Shown: positions 17,100-25,998 of the stretch, one piece after another
Layout of the letters: every line of letters begins with the position of its first letter
Numbering within the stretch: position 1 is the first letter of the stretch
Notes under the pieces: model-generated
What the model saw: the letters and a program-made list of their open reading frames with translations, nothing else
Told to the model about the DNA's origin: nothing
Database searches by the model: none
Assembly: GCA_039024315.1 (NCBI GenBank)
Contig: JBCCQN010000013.1
Span: forward strand, 1 to 64,000
Origin: JBCAWW01 sp039024315
Lineage (GTDB): Bacteria > Bacteroidota > Bacteroidia > J057
Direction of reading: 5' to 3'
DNA: 64,000 bases
Position numbers and translations under genes: made by a program

Positions 17100-19487
17100 T
17101 TACTTCAATAGTTTGATCTGCTGGATGAACTGTCCTTCATAATTAAGCCGCAATACATAAAATCCACGAGGATGGAGGAAATTAAGGGCTAGCGATTGCT
17201 CATTTTTATAAGCAATATCCAGGGAAAGCTGTCTTCCTTGGGCATCAAATAATTGTAATTCGAGTTTGTCTGCCTGCCAGCCAAGCGGTAATTGGTAGTC
17301 TAGGTATAGCTTTTCACCCACCGGATTAGGATAAGCCCTCAGCGCTAAATGAGCAATTTCTGCCTCAATGGCAGTAGGGGGGCCTTCCACCACTTTGAAA
17401 CCATCAATAGCCGCTTCGACGGCATCGGCATTGCTAGATTCTAGGTCTTGGGTGTAGAAGATCAATTGAAACGGATTGCTCAGCGAGTCAAAATATTGCC
17501 GCACATAGAGCTCGGTAGTAGCGTTCCACGTAGTGTCAAAATCCCCACCATAGCGTTTGACTTCAAAGGTATCTACCCCATCTGTAAGGCTGACAGCAAG
17601 GAAATCATTGCCAATCCCACCTCCATTGCGTAAGGTGTAATTGAGCAGCCACCAAGAATAGTGAATTTTAGGGTTTTCGTAGATCGTGAGATCCATAGGG
17701 GGCGAAGTCAGTTGGGTAAAACCTCTGTCCACATCGTCGCCAAAGGCATCGCCTCCATCATTGCCAGTCACATAACACTCATCGCCGATGTCATTGGGGA
17801 GATCAAACTCTGGATTTTGGATGCCTAGGCCGAGGAAAGTCTCGTAGGTCCCAATCGGTTCACCTCGCTCCCAACGGCCACGGACAGCATTACCAAATTC
17901 GGTCCAGCCAAAGTCCAAGGCAAAGTCATCGTAATAACCGGGTAGAAGCAGGAAGGTCAGCGTGTCGTTGACACTATCGATGCTTACCGAAGCACTTTGA
18001 GTGATATAGCCCCATTTGCCCACAATAACTTCATAAGGATTGATGACAAAATCATTGTTTTGATAAATACCGGCATTGTTTGTATTGACTTCAAAAACGG
18101 CCGCCTCCATCGGCGCGGTTAGCTCGATGATCGCCCCGTCAATTGCTTGATTGGTATTGGCATCCTCCACGATTATGGTCAAATCGGTGCGAGCTAGCGG
18201 TACTAAGGCGACATCTTGAATGACTAATTGTCCATTGGCAAGGACTACAGTGAGGGTGTCTGTTTCAAATCCGTATTTGGAAAACTCTACCTCATAAGTA
18301 CCCGCATCAGCTACGCCTATAGCATAGTCTCCGTTGGTACGGCTAAAATCAAAAGTGGGGTCCGTCAAAAAGCGTACTTCCACATTGCTAAGTGGTGCAC
18401 TATTGTCTTGGCGGGTGATATTACCTTCGAGATAGCAGGCTTGTAGCACATTGGCTTGCAGTACAAAGAGGCCCTTTTCGATATCTGAAACGAGAATCGA
18501 ACCCGAAGGTAAAAAGGGATAGGTCCCCCAAGCGCCATTAAATCCTCCTCCCGAGAGGGTATCGGCAGTATCATAATAACCTACTTCCACCAAATTGCCG
18601 GGACGACTTGCATCGGTAATATGCAGACCATCACGATAGTAGGAGGTGTACAAAAAATCATTGAGGACGTGCGTATTATGTGGAGCAGCAGTTTCGTCGC
18701 TCACACTGGATCGAATTTGATCAAGAAATTTGATATCCCCAGGATCGGAGACATCCCAAGCGATAAGATAGGCTTCGTCATATTCATCTGTGGTGTAACA
18801 GACATTGCTATTGTCGCTGAGCCACGTATTGTGGGTGAAGGCATCATTATAGGTGCGCTCCCCTACGGTAATCAGATTGGCTTTATCGCTCACATCTACG
18901 ATGCTCAAAAAACCATTGACAATCTCAGCGAGATAGGCGGTATCATTGCGCACATAAACATCATGCACGTAACGCACATCATAACTCCCGACAAAGGTAG
19001 GGTTCCAAGGATCGACATTGAGATCAAAGATCGCCATGCCTCCATTAAAATTATTGGTCCCAACCACATAGAGGTAGCCATCATCAATGTAAACATTGTG
19101 TGAAGTCGTAACCCCAGCCATGACAGTGTCTTTGTAAACCACATTGGCCGGTAATCCTGTCATATCGATGATGCGAATCCCACCGGCGGTTTCGTTGCTC
19201 ACATAAGCAAAGCTGCCAAAGGTCTTCAAATCCCGCCAATTGGAAAAAGTATCGGGCATGAAGTGTAATGCTAGCGGATTGGTAGGCGTACTTACGTCCA
19301 CGATAGAGACGCCAGTGGTGAGTCCGACTAAGGCATATTCATTGTTTTGATTATCGACATAGCCCCAAATGTCGTTGAGTTCGTCGGTGTAAGTTAAATT
19401 GCCTAAAAAACTGACGTTTTTACTTTGCTGGGCAAAGGCAAATAGCCCGCTAACTAGTAGTAGCGTTAAGAGTATAGGTTTATTCAT
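17100..19487 (-). CDS. Choice-of-anchor B / LVIVD-repeat secreted protein with T9SS sorting domain
   Basis: 795 residues with a signal peptide (MNKPILLTLLLVSGLFAFAQ). Residues about 25-350 form LVIVD-like propeller blades (GVSIVDVSTPTNP, GIRIIDMTGLP, FLSIVDVSDKAN, HITDASRPGNLVEVG) of the kind called 'choice-of-anchor B family'. Two carboxypeptidase-regulatory-like domains (about 355-525), a jelly-roll module (about 530-710, GNDGGDAFGDDVDRGFTQLTSPP) and a type A T9SS domain (LRAYPNPVGE to the end) follow. The reading frame is open back to a TTG at 19514, but the ATG at 19487 fits the signal peptide. The likely role is at the cell surface; no enzyme motif is seen. Confidence 0.85.
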   Translation of the reverse strand: MNKPILLTLLLVSGLFAFAQQSKNVSFLGNLTYTDELNDIWGYVDNQNNEYALVGLTTGVSIVDVSTPTNPLALHFMPDTFSNWRDLKTFGSFAYVSNETAGGIRIIDMTGLPANVVYKDTVMAGVTTSHNVYIDDGYLYVVGTNNFNGGMAIFDLNVDPWNPTFVGSYDVRYVHDVYVRNDTAYLAEIVNGFLSIVDVSDKANLITVGERTYNDAFTHNTWLSDNSNVCYTTDEYDEAYLIAWDVSDPGDIKFLDQIRSSVSDETAAPHNTHVLNDFLYTSYYRDGLHITDASRPGNLVEVGYYDTADTLSGGGFNGAWGTYPFLPSGSILVSDIEKGLFVLQANVLQACYLEGNITRQDNSAPLSNVEVRFLTDPTFDFSRTNGDYAIGVADAGTYEVEFSKYGFETDTLTVVLANGQLVIQDVALVPLARTDLTIIVEDANTNQAIDGAIIELTAPMEAAVFEVNTNNAGIYQNNDFVINPYEVIVGKWGYITQSASVSIDSVNDTLTFLLLPGYYDDFALDFGWTEFGNAVRGRWERGEPIGTYETFLGLGIQNPEFDLPNDIGDECYVTGNDGGDAFGDDVDRGFTQLTSPPMDLTIYENPKIHYSWWLLNYTLRNGGGIGNDFLAVSLTDGVDTFEVKRYGGDFDTTWNATTELYVRQYFDSLSNPFQLIFYTQDLESSNADAVEAAIDGFKVVEGPPTAIEAEIAHLALRAYPNPVGEKLYLDYQLPLGWQADKLELQLFDAQGRQLSLDIAYKNEQSLALNFLHPRGFYVLRLNYEGQFIQQIKLLK

Positions 19488-19515
19488 GAGGCTTGTATTG
19501 TGATGTATAGACAAT

Positions 19516-19998
19516 TTACTGGAGTAAATCCCCGCCCTTGGCTCCTTGGCTAGCTTCGAAACCAGTATCTACCAATAAATCGTAGCCATCGGCGGCTTCG
19601 GTTGCCAATTGATCGCAGCGCTCATTGAGTGGGTGCCCAGCGTGGCCTTTTACCCATTGCATGCGTACGTGGTGCTGGCGATACACCCGCAAGAAACGAC
19701 GCCAGAGGTCTGGATTTTTTTTGTCTTTAAAGTTTTTACGCTCCCAACCCAATACCCACTTTTTGCTGACCGCTTGCTCTACATAGCGTGAGTCTGTATA
19801 GACAATGACTTGCATCCCAGGCTTTTTGAGCGCTTCTAGGGCTACGATCACCGCTAAGAGCTCCATGCGATTGTTGGTAGTTTTGCGAAAACCTTGTGAA
19901 AGCTCTTTACGGTGCTGACCATATATCAAGACAGCGCCGTATCCTCCGGGACCAGGATTACCCCGAGAGGCACCATCCGTATAAATTTGAATTTCCAT
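19516..19998 (-). CDS. rnhA: Ribonuclease HI
   Basis: Cuts RNA in RNA:DNA hybrids, removing primers and R-loops. The 160-residue product has all catalytic residues: Asp8 (YTDGASRGNPGPGG), Glu46 (NNRMELLAV), Asp69 (VYTDSRYV) and Asp129 (NERCDQLA), plus the flexible-loop His119 (VKGHAGH). The basic handle (KKWVLGWERKNFKDKKNP) is present. A TTG at 20007 lies in frame three codons upstream; the ATG at 19998 is preferred. The about 30-residue tail after the last catalytic helix is slightly longer than in E. coli. Confidence 0.95.
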   Translation of the reverse strand: MEIQIYTDGASRGNPGPGGYGAVLIYGQHRKELSQGFRKTTNNRMELLAVIVALEALKKPGMQVIVYTDSRYVEQAVSKKWVLGWERKNFKDKKNPDLWRRFLRVYRQHHVRMQWVKGHAGHPLNERCDQLATEAADGYDLLVDTGFEASQGAKGGDLLQ

Positions 19999-20108
19999 TT
20001 CTGTCAAAGATAGTGCAATCGCAGCTTTGGAGACTAGCTTAAATATGGATAAACTTTAAAAAATTGTACTTTGCATCCATTACAACAACAAACAAACTCT
20101 TGAAATTT

Positions 20109-21044
20109 ATGCAGAACAGTCTCAAAATCGCATCCATCCTTGGCTGTATGATGCTGATGCTGACGCTTTTGAGCGCACAAACCGAAAGCGGAGAGGCCTC
20201 TTACTATGCCGATAGCTTTCAAGGTAAACCTACAGCCAGTGGGGAACCTTATGATCGAAATAAACTTACTGCCGCTCACCGCACGCTCCCATTTGGTACT
20301 AGATTGAAAGTAACTCGTACCGATAATGGTAAATCTGTCGTGGTCAAAGTTAATGACCGAGGGCCTCACAAGGCAGGTAGAGTGGTCGATCTCTCTTATG
20401 CGGCCGCCGCTCAAGTAGGCTTGGTCCGAGATGGGGTTGCGCCCGTGAAGATCGAGGTGGTTGGTTCTAGTAGCACTGCAACGAATAGTGTGCCAGCAAA
20501 TAATACTGCTACTCGTCCGCCTCGCAACAATGATGTTGGCCGTCCCAATAATGTCAGGCCCAACAATAGTTATGCCTCCACTCCTCCCAATACACTGCCC
20601 ACCCCTCCACGCAATGTTGGCGATTTGCCCCTCAGAGATCATTCTGGTAATCTGATTGGAGCTGGTGCTGAGGCTTCTCCCTCCGGGAACGCTTCCCCTA
20701 GCAGTAATGCTACTGAGGTCGCAATACCTGCCCCCGGTATGGAAGATGCAAGTAAGTATACGCCTGCCTTATACCAATTCGTGGCTTTCAAGCTAGATTC
20801 TGAAGGATATGGTGTCCAAGTAGGTGCCTTTTTTAACTTCTATCGTTTAATGGCCGCTATGGACGATTTGGCCGATAAAGGTATTCAAAATACGATGGTC
20901 CAAAGCAGCCTTAAAGACGGCAAACCCGTTTTTAGAATATTGGTAGGACCTTACGACAAGAGAACACAAGCCAACCAAGTTAAAAAGAGTCTCGCCAGTA
21001 AAAAGATCAATGGTATTGTTGTAGACCTTTCTAGTCTAAAATAA
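20109..21044 (+). CDS. rlpA: RlpA-like septal/peptidoglycan protein with SPOR domain
   Basis: 311 residues with a signal peptide (about 1-23, ending LLSAQ), a double-psi beta-barrel of the RlpA type (about 28-115: GEASYYADSFQGKPTASGE, AAHRTLPFGT, VKVNDRGP, RVVDLSYAAA), a low-complexity Asn/Pro/Thr/Ser linker (about 125-225), and a SPOR domain (about 235-311: YGVQVGAFFNFYRLMAAMDDL, FRILVGPYDKR). RlpA homologues are lytic transglycosylases acting on denuded glycans at division sites, and SPOR binds such glycans. There is no lipobox Cys, so it is probably periplasmic rather than lipid-anchored. The frame opens at a TTG (20064); the ATG at 20109 fits the signal peptide. Confidence 0.88.
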   Translation: MQNSLKIASILGCMMLMLTLLSAQTESGEASYYADSFQGKPTASGEPYDRNKLTAAHRTLPFGTRLKVTRTDNGKSVVVKVNDRGPHKAGRVVDLSYAAAAQVGLVRDGVAPVKIEVVGSSSTATNSVPANNTATRPPRNNDVGRPNNVRPNNSYASTPPNTLPTPPRNVGDLPLRDHSGNLIGAGAEASPSGNASPSSNATEVAIPAPGMEDASKYTPALYQFVAFKLDSEGYGVQVGAFFNFYRLMAAMDDLADKGIQNTMVQSSLKDGKPVFRILVGPYDKRTQANQVKKSLASKKINGIVVDLSSLK

Positions 21045-21159
21045 TCGCCAAAAATCCCAAACATTTAAGCCAGATGTTAGTGATTTTGAAATAACGGAGA
21101 AAAGTACTTACCCAAAGCTAGTATATTTCGTTAACTGGTTTGGAAAGGTATCACTCTTT

Positions 21160-22731
21160 ATGAATCTTGCCACCCACATACTACTATATAGCTTTTTTCT
21201 GCCGGCAAGCTTGTTCGGCCAAAAGCCCGACTTTTCTCTGGAACAATTGCATCCAGCAGTAAGAAGTCGCAACCTCCCTCCTACTAGCGCCACAGCTCAG
21301 TCTGCTAGTGTAGCCCTTTATTCTAATGGCACAAGCATTAGTTTGGTGATTGATGTGAAGGATCCCAACATCAATATGCATCCAAATTTTCGCTTTGCAG
21401 ATCATGTGGAGATCTGGTTTGCCCTGCCCAAAAGTGCTTATCCACAGAGCTTTGAGTATCAGTTCCACCCCGACTATATAGCGGCAGAACCGATGCAAAC
21501 CAGAGGGGAGCTACCGGAGCGTCCGAGATTTTTTAGTGCCTATTCTGACTATGCCAACGGCATTGATCGCAATAGCTTTTTGCAAGCATTTGACTATCCT
21601 AGTCGAGAGCAAATTATACGAGACAGTCTTCGCTTGCCGATCCCCCAACTACTCAAAAATGCCTATGTCCCTTACGGCATGGTCCAATTTGCCCTCTTCC
21701 CCGACAATCGTCCCCCTATTCATCTTAATCGCAAAGGTATGCGTTGGATCGAACAGGCAATGTCTCTAAAAATGGGAGATTTAGAAGCTGGGATTGAGTA
21801 TCTAGCCGAGGAAAACGAAAATGGAGATGGTTATCGCATCACCGCTCAATTTAGCCCGCAAGCCCTAGGCTTTGTCCAGCTTCCAGAACTAAACAGCTTG
21901 CGCATGATGGTGGATGTTTTTAAAAGCAATACTTACGGAGCGACCGCTAAGCCAGTTCTATCTACTTCCTCTTACCGAGAACCCAATCGTCCCTATTCTT
22001 TCAATTTGGTCAATGTTAGGACCCCTCTTAATACTAACTTCACTCCTGTTCCCAATGAAGTCTTTGGAAAGCTCAACTTTCATCCCTTAGGTATTTATAC
22101 GATGGATGATTGGCTGCCCTGCCAAGTTGAGGTAGAAGGTTTGATATATAAAGAAGGCTTGATCAGTGATAAATTGACCGAAGTAGGTTTCGTCAACCAA
22201 CCTTTTCGGTATGAGTCTTTTAATTTTGAGTCCGGCCGTGCCGAACGCTTCCTCATCAGATCTTATCACCTGAACAGCCTACCACATGATCAAGAGTTCT
22301 TCATCTTTGGCAATCAGGTACTCAAAAGCGACCGAGTCTTAATTGAAAACCGAGAGCCCATTCGTATTCAGAATGATTTATTTCGTTTTCCTGATGGCTT
22401 TCCAGGGGTGATCACCAATAGTTTAATCACGCTAAATCCCTACGGTTGGGGTCCAGAGGGCAATCGTGCAGACCGGATGTTGGAGGTACAGAAGGTATTC
22501 CCTGAGGGAAGTGCTTCCTTATTGACCATTCGCCAAACCGAGGGCGACCAGCCAATCTGCACCATTGGCAATCTCTCCTATCCTGATTTTTATGTGAGTC
22601 AATTAGATTGGATCAGAGAAGGCGAAGTAATGGTTATTCGGCTCAACCGCCAAGGTTCAATCGAGAAAAAACGCATCAAAGTGGCGTTCCTCGAAGAGGG
22701 TCGCGAAGTAGAAATCACCGAAGTACGTTAA
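21160..22731 (+). CDS. Secreted protein of unknown function, possible CBM9/DOMON-like N-terminal sandwich
   Basis: 523 residues with a signal peptide (about 1-20, ending SLFGQ). The first half has alternating strands with SISLVIDVKDPNINMHPNFRF and DHVEIWFALP, the layout of a CBM9- or DOMON-like ligand-binding sandwich (DxxDHVEIW is common there); the second half is all-beta and not recognised. No catalytic motif can be named. It sits alone, about 115 bp after rlpA and convergent with trpS (11 bp apart). Two dispersed hairpins are in its codons: CGGC-CGT-GCCG-AACGCTT at 22233-22250 (RAERF) and an opposite-strand CCTC-TTC-GAGG-AACGCC at 22684-22699. Confidence 0.6.
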   Translation: MNLATHILLYSFFLPASLFGQKPDFSLEQLHPAVRSRNLPPTSATAQSASVALYSNGTSISLVIDVKDPNINMHPNFRFADHVEIWFALPKSAYPQSFEYQFHPDYIAAEPMQTRGELPERPRFFSAYSDYANGIDRNSFLQAFDYPSREQIIRDSLRLPIPQLLKNAYVPYGMVQFALFPDNRPPIHLNRKGMRWIEQAMSLKMGDLEAGIEYLAEENENGDGYRITAQFSPQALGFVQLPELNSLRMMVDVFKSNTYGATAKPVLSTSSYREPNRPYSFNLVNVRTPLNTNFTPVPNEVFGKLNFHPLGIYTMDDWLPCQVEVEGLIYKEGLISDKLTEVGFVNQPFRYESFNFESGRAERFLIRSYHLNSLPHDQEFFIFGNQVLKSDRVLIENREPIRIQNDLFRFPDGFPGVITNSLITLNPYGWGPEGNRADRMLEVQKVFPEGSASLLTIRQTEGDQPICTIGNLSYPDFYVSQLDWIREGEVMVIRLNRQGSIEKKRIKVAFLEEGREVEITEVR

Positions 22732-22742
22732 GAAGCTTGGGC

Positions 22743-23720
22743 CTAGCCTTTATAGCCTAGACGATTGCGCATACGCTTGAGCGTCTCGCTGGCCACAGCA
22801 CGGGCTTTCTCGGCTCCTTCGGCTAGCTTAGCGTCCAATTCGTCGCGATTGGCCATGTAGTAATCAAAGCGCTCTCTTTGTTCCGCGAAGCGGTCCAATA
22901 TCAACTCCAATAATGCCTTCTTGGCATGACCGTAGCCATAATTACCGCCAAGATAATTGCTACGCATTGTTGCAATCTCATTCTCATCTGCCAGAAGCTC
23001 ATAAAGACGAAAGACATTACATGTATCTGGATCTTTGGGTTCCTCTAGTGGCGTACTATCAGTAACAATGCCCATCACTTGCTTTTTGAGCTGCTTCTTG
23101 GGCTGGAATAGCACAATGGTATTGCCACGTGATTTACTCATTTTTTCACCGTCAGTTCCCGGGATGATCATCACCTTTTCATCAATCTTGACTTCAGGAA
23201 TGACCAAGGTATCCTCGCCATAAGTACGATTGACAGCTTCCCCCATATTACGAGTAAACTCCAGATGCTGCTTTTGGTCTTTGCCTACGGGCACGATGTT
23301 CGCATCATAGAGCATAATGTCCGCTGCCATGAGCACTGGATAGGTGAATAATCCTCCACTCACCATTTCGAGGCGATCGGCTTTATCCTTGAATGAATGC
23401 GCCAGTTTAAGGCGACTATACGGCATAAAACAGTTGAGATACCATGTCAATTCCGTAACCTCAGGAATATCTGACTGGCGATAAAAAACGGATTTTTCGG
23501 TATCTAGGCCACAAGCAAGCCAAGCGGCGGCGGTCTGGTAGGTGTTTTCGCGAATGACGGGACCATCTTTGATAGAGGTCAAAGTGTGGAGGTCAGCGAT
23601 AAACAAATAAGACTCATTGCTGGGGTCATTGGCCAATTGGATAGCAGGTAAAATTGCACCCAATAGATTGCCAAGATGTGGTACGCCGGTACTCTGAATG
23701 CCTGTTAAAATTCTTGCCAT
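22743..23720 (-). CDS. trpS: Tryptophanyl-tRNA synthetase
   Basis: Charges tRNA-Trp with tryptophan. The 325-residue class I synthetase has a HIGH-type motif PHLGN (about 14-18), the KMSKS loop GEKMSKSRGN (193-197), the Trp-pocket segment VLMAADIMLYDA with Asp134, and VPVGKDQKQHLEFTR. Length and start (ATG 23720) are normal. The stem sequence CCGC-TTC-GCGG of the dispersed hairpin family lies at about 22879-22893 (RFAEQ), here with the foot changed to AACA. Confidence 0.96.
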   Translation of the reverse strand: MARILTGIQSTGVPHLGNLLGAILPAIQLANDPSNESYLFIADLHTLTSIKDGPVIRENTYQTAAAWLACGLDTEKSVFYRQSDIPEVTELTWYLNCFMPYSRLKLAHSFKDKADRLEMVSGGLFTYPVLMAADIMLYDANIVPVGKDQKQHLEFTRNMGEAVNRTYGEDTLVIPEVKIDEKVMIIPGTDGEKMSKSRGNTIVLFQPKKQLKKQVMGIVTDSTPLEEPKDPDTCNVFRLYELLADENEIATMRSNYLGGNYGYGHAKKALLELILDRFAEQRERFDYYMANRDELDAKLAEGAEKARAVASETLKRMRNRLGYKG

Positions 23721-23759
23721 AAGGAATCAATACGATCTTTGGGAGGGCGAAGTTACGTT

Positions 23760-25049
23760 TTAAAATAGGGCTTGCAAAACCTGCATAAAGGACTCCCATG
23801 TCCAATCCGCTCCTTCCCAAGGATGGCGGTATAAGTAGGTCAAGCCCGTACTGTAGTAGCAGAGAAGAACCAAGAAGCCAATAGCAGCCATTTTAATAGG
23901 GAGCTTAGTTTCAAAAAGCCGTTTTAATAGCAAGGCCAAGGGCAAAGCAAGCATAGGATAAAAGTCAATCATCGGCCGATAACCAAAGGCACCACCAAAC
24001 CACCAAACATACCAGGAGGCAAAAAGGTAGGTAAACAGCACAAACATAATCAGCAAAACCGGCGCGGAGAAGACTTTTTGTTTCAAACTGAGGCCAAGCC
24101 CAATCAGGGACAATAGCATCAAGGGGGAGTAAATCAGCCAACCGTTTTGGACAGAAAACCAAATCTCGGGAAAGAAGGGGTTTAGCCAATGATCAAAACC
24201 TACAGGATAACCATTATAAAACCAAGCACCCGCTACTACCTTCCAATAACAAAACTGCGGTATCCAAAGCAAGCAACCGACTATGGGTACGCTAAGAAGA
24301 TAAGGCCAGCGTTTTAGCCACCAGGATAAGCGTTCTCCGAAGGAGGTAAAAGAATAAACTTGATAGAGCAAGGGGTACAATAAAAAGACTAAGTTGGTAG
24401 GTCTTACCAGCACCAAAAGCCCCAAAATAAAGCTCAATCGCATGGCCTGCCAAGGAGTTAACTTCTCATAAAGGCGCGGGCTGTAGTATAAAAGCGCTGC
24501 TACGAGGAAGAAAATATAGTTGTGAGACATGCCTACCATCCCTACGACATAGTAGTAGTAATTACTGCCCCAGAGGAGCGACAATACCGTCAACCAACTA
24601 AGGCCGCGACTAAAATGCCGCCGAAGTACCAAAAGTAATAGATAAAGTCCCAAGACAGCATAAAGGATATTGGAAGCAATGATCCCGTCATTGTAGGTCC
24701 GAGAATAACCGTCTGCTTGCTTTGCCCCAAACCAGCCCTGGCTCGCCACTAAATGCGTCATCAGGAAGACGGGGGCCTCCATCAAGGCTACGCCATAAGT
24801 AAAGCGGGTGAAGTACTTGCCTGAATGTGGATGAGGCTGATATTCAAAAGGCGTCATCACGGGCATTTCTTCAAAACCATCATAAATAAAGACGCCTGGC
24901 AAATACAAATAGTAGCCCTCCACATCGGTAGAGATACGATAATTCATCTCACCATTGGGAAAACGCATGGCCAACTGCAGCAAGATGATGCCCAAAAGTA
25001 GCATTCCCAGACCATCTGATAGCAGGTATTTATGCAGCCACTTTCCCAT
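23760..25049 (-). CDS. Polytopic membrane protein, GT-C glycosyltransferase-like
   Basis: 429 residues with about 10-11 hydrophobic helices and a long first extracytoplasmic loop (about 35-100; STDVEGYYLYLPG ... FEYQPHPHSGKYFTRF). The architecture and the early Asp in that loop recall GT-C polyprenol-phosphate-sugar glycosyltransferases (PMT/ArnT), but no signature is clear enough to assign. GERLSW is encoded by a hairpin repeat, CTCC-TTC-GGAG-AACGCTT (minus, 24328-24345). It lies about 35 bp downstream of the lipoprotein gene in the same direction and upstream of trpS. Confidence 0.6.
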   Translation of the reverse strand: MGKWLHKYLLSDGLGMLLLGIILLQLAMRFPNGEMNYRISTDVEGYYLYLPGVFIYDGFEEMPVMTPFEYQPHPHSGKYFTRFTYGVALMEAPVFLMTHLVASQGWFGAKQADGYSRTYNDGIIASNILYAVLGLYLLLLVLRRHFSRGLSWLTVLSLLWGSNYYYYVVGMVGMSHNYIFFLVAALLYYSPRLYEKLTPWQAMRLSFILGLLVLVRPTNLVFLLYPLLYQVYSFTSFGERLSWWLKRWPYLLSVPIVGCLLWIPQFCYWKVVAGAWFYNGYPVGFDHWLNPFFPEIWFSVQNGWLIYSPLMLLSLIGLGLSLKQKVFSAPVLLIMFVLFTYLFASWYVWWFGGAFGYRPMIDFYPMLALPLALLLKRLFETKLPIKMAAIGFLVLLCYYSTGLTYLYRHPWEGADWTWESFMQVLQALF

Positions 25050-25085
25050 GCGGGGAAATAACGCTAAATGGGATGATTATGCAAG

Positions 25086-25727
25086 CTAGTAGGCAATATC
25101 AAATTTGTAGTTGCCGTTTTCTAAGCGAAATAATTCTGCTCCCATCCCAAAAGTAAAATCAAACTCACCTTTGAGGTATAGCTTATCCGCTTCGCGTCTG
25201 AATGCACTAATCGTAAACTTATTTTCCGTTCCAGCGCTAGGATCAAGATTGTAAATCGCAAAAGTCCGTCGATAAGAAACCAGTACTCTCTGGTTGTCCT
25301 TAAAGTCAGAAGTATTGACAAAAAACCTTTGCATAAAGGTAGCTGCGTCAGGATAGTTGAGACAGGAACAGATCGGGTCCAGAACTAAAAAGTCATTATG
25401 CTCCTTTTGATAAAATTGGAAGTTAAAGCCTAGATCATTGAGGCTATCGAGTTCTTCGATCATGCGGGTATCAATATTGACCACGCGGATCACCCAACTA
25501 GAGTCAGACGAAAGGATCGGCGGTGCTTGCAGGCTGCTGGAAGGATTAGAAGAGCTAAACTGTCGGAGCTGAAAGCTCAGATTGCCGGGAAAGAAAGCAT
25601 TACCATCCAGATCCTTCAGATCAAAACTAGCCTCCGAATCTTGATTGGGTCCCAAACCGATGGGTTCACAAGACCATAGTGCCAAAAGGAATAAAACAGA
25701 TGTCAGGCTCAGCAAAAAGCGTTTCAT
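25086..25727 (-). CDS. Predicted lipoprotein, function unknown
   Basis: 213 residues with a lipoprotein signal (MKRFLLSLTSVLFLLALWSC; lipobox Cys20), followed by an acidic tether and a mostly beta-strand body. No family is recognised. The first gene of an apparent minus-strand run with the polytopic membrane protein and possibly trpS; about 270 bp lie upstream. Confidence 0.6.
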   Translation of the reverse strand: MKRFLLSLTSVLFLLALWSCEPIGLGPNQDSEASFDLKDLDGNAFFPGNLSFQLRQFSSSNPSSSLQAPPILSSDSSWVIRVVNIDTRMIEELDSLNDLGFNFQFYQKEHNDFLVLDPICSCLNYPDAATFMQRFFVNTSDFKDNQRVLVSYRRTFAIYNLDPSAGTENKFTISAFRREADKLYLKGEFDFTFGMGAELFRLENGNYKFDIAY

Positions 25728-25998
25728 ATGGAATGGGTTTAGGTTATAACGAAACGGGAGAGGAGATTATGCATTTCTTTTTTAAAATGATTTCGCCTTA
25801 CCATTGTTCACTTTGACTCCCAGATCGCCCTATTAAGCGAGCGGAGAAAAGCAAAAAGTCAAAGTTAGCATGCAAGATGATCTCCATGCTCATGTTGTTT
25901 AATTTGTAAAGGTATTTATTCTCAATCCCTTGGTCTGAGCAAAGAAAAAGCTGCTCAGGTGAGTCCCAAGCAGCTCATTTTATTTTTTTATTTCAGTT
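25728..25998. terminator. Intergenic gap holding a bidirectional-looking terminator
   Basis: The only structure I see in the gap is AGCTGCT (25949-25955) pairing with AGCAGCT (25969-25975). It is followed by a T-rich run on the plus strand (CATTTTATTTTTTTA), and on the minus strand the stem is followed by TTTTTC. It therefore suits the end of the minus-strand propeller gene (25999-27252). The rest of the gap should contain the promoter of the lipoprotein gene, but no clear motif stands out. Confidence 0.6.

Noticed and set aside
18621..19103. 160-codon plus-strand frame opposite the LVIVD protein
   Set aside because: Isoleucine-rich antisense frame produced by the beta-propeller codons; no domain.
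20034..20642. 202-codon minus-strand frame opposite rlpA
   Set aside because: Antisense to a clear RlpA/SPOR gene; no support.
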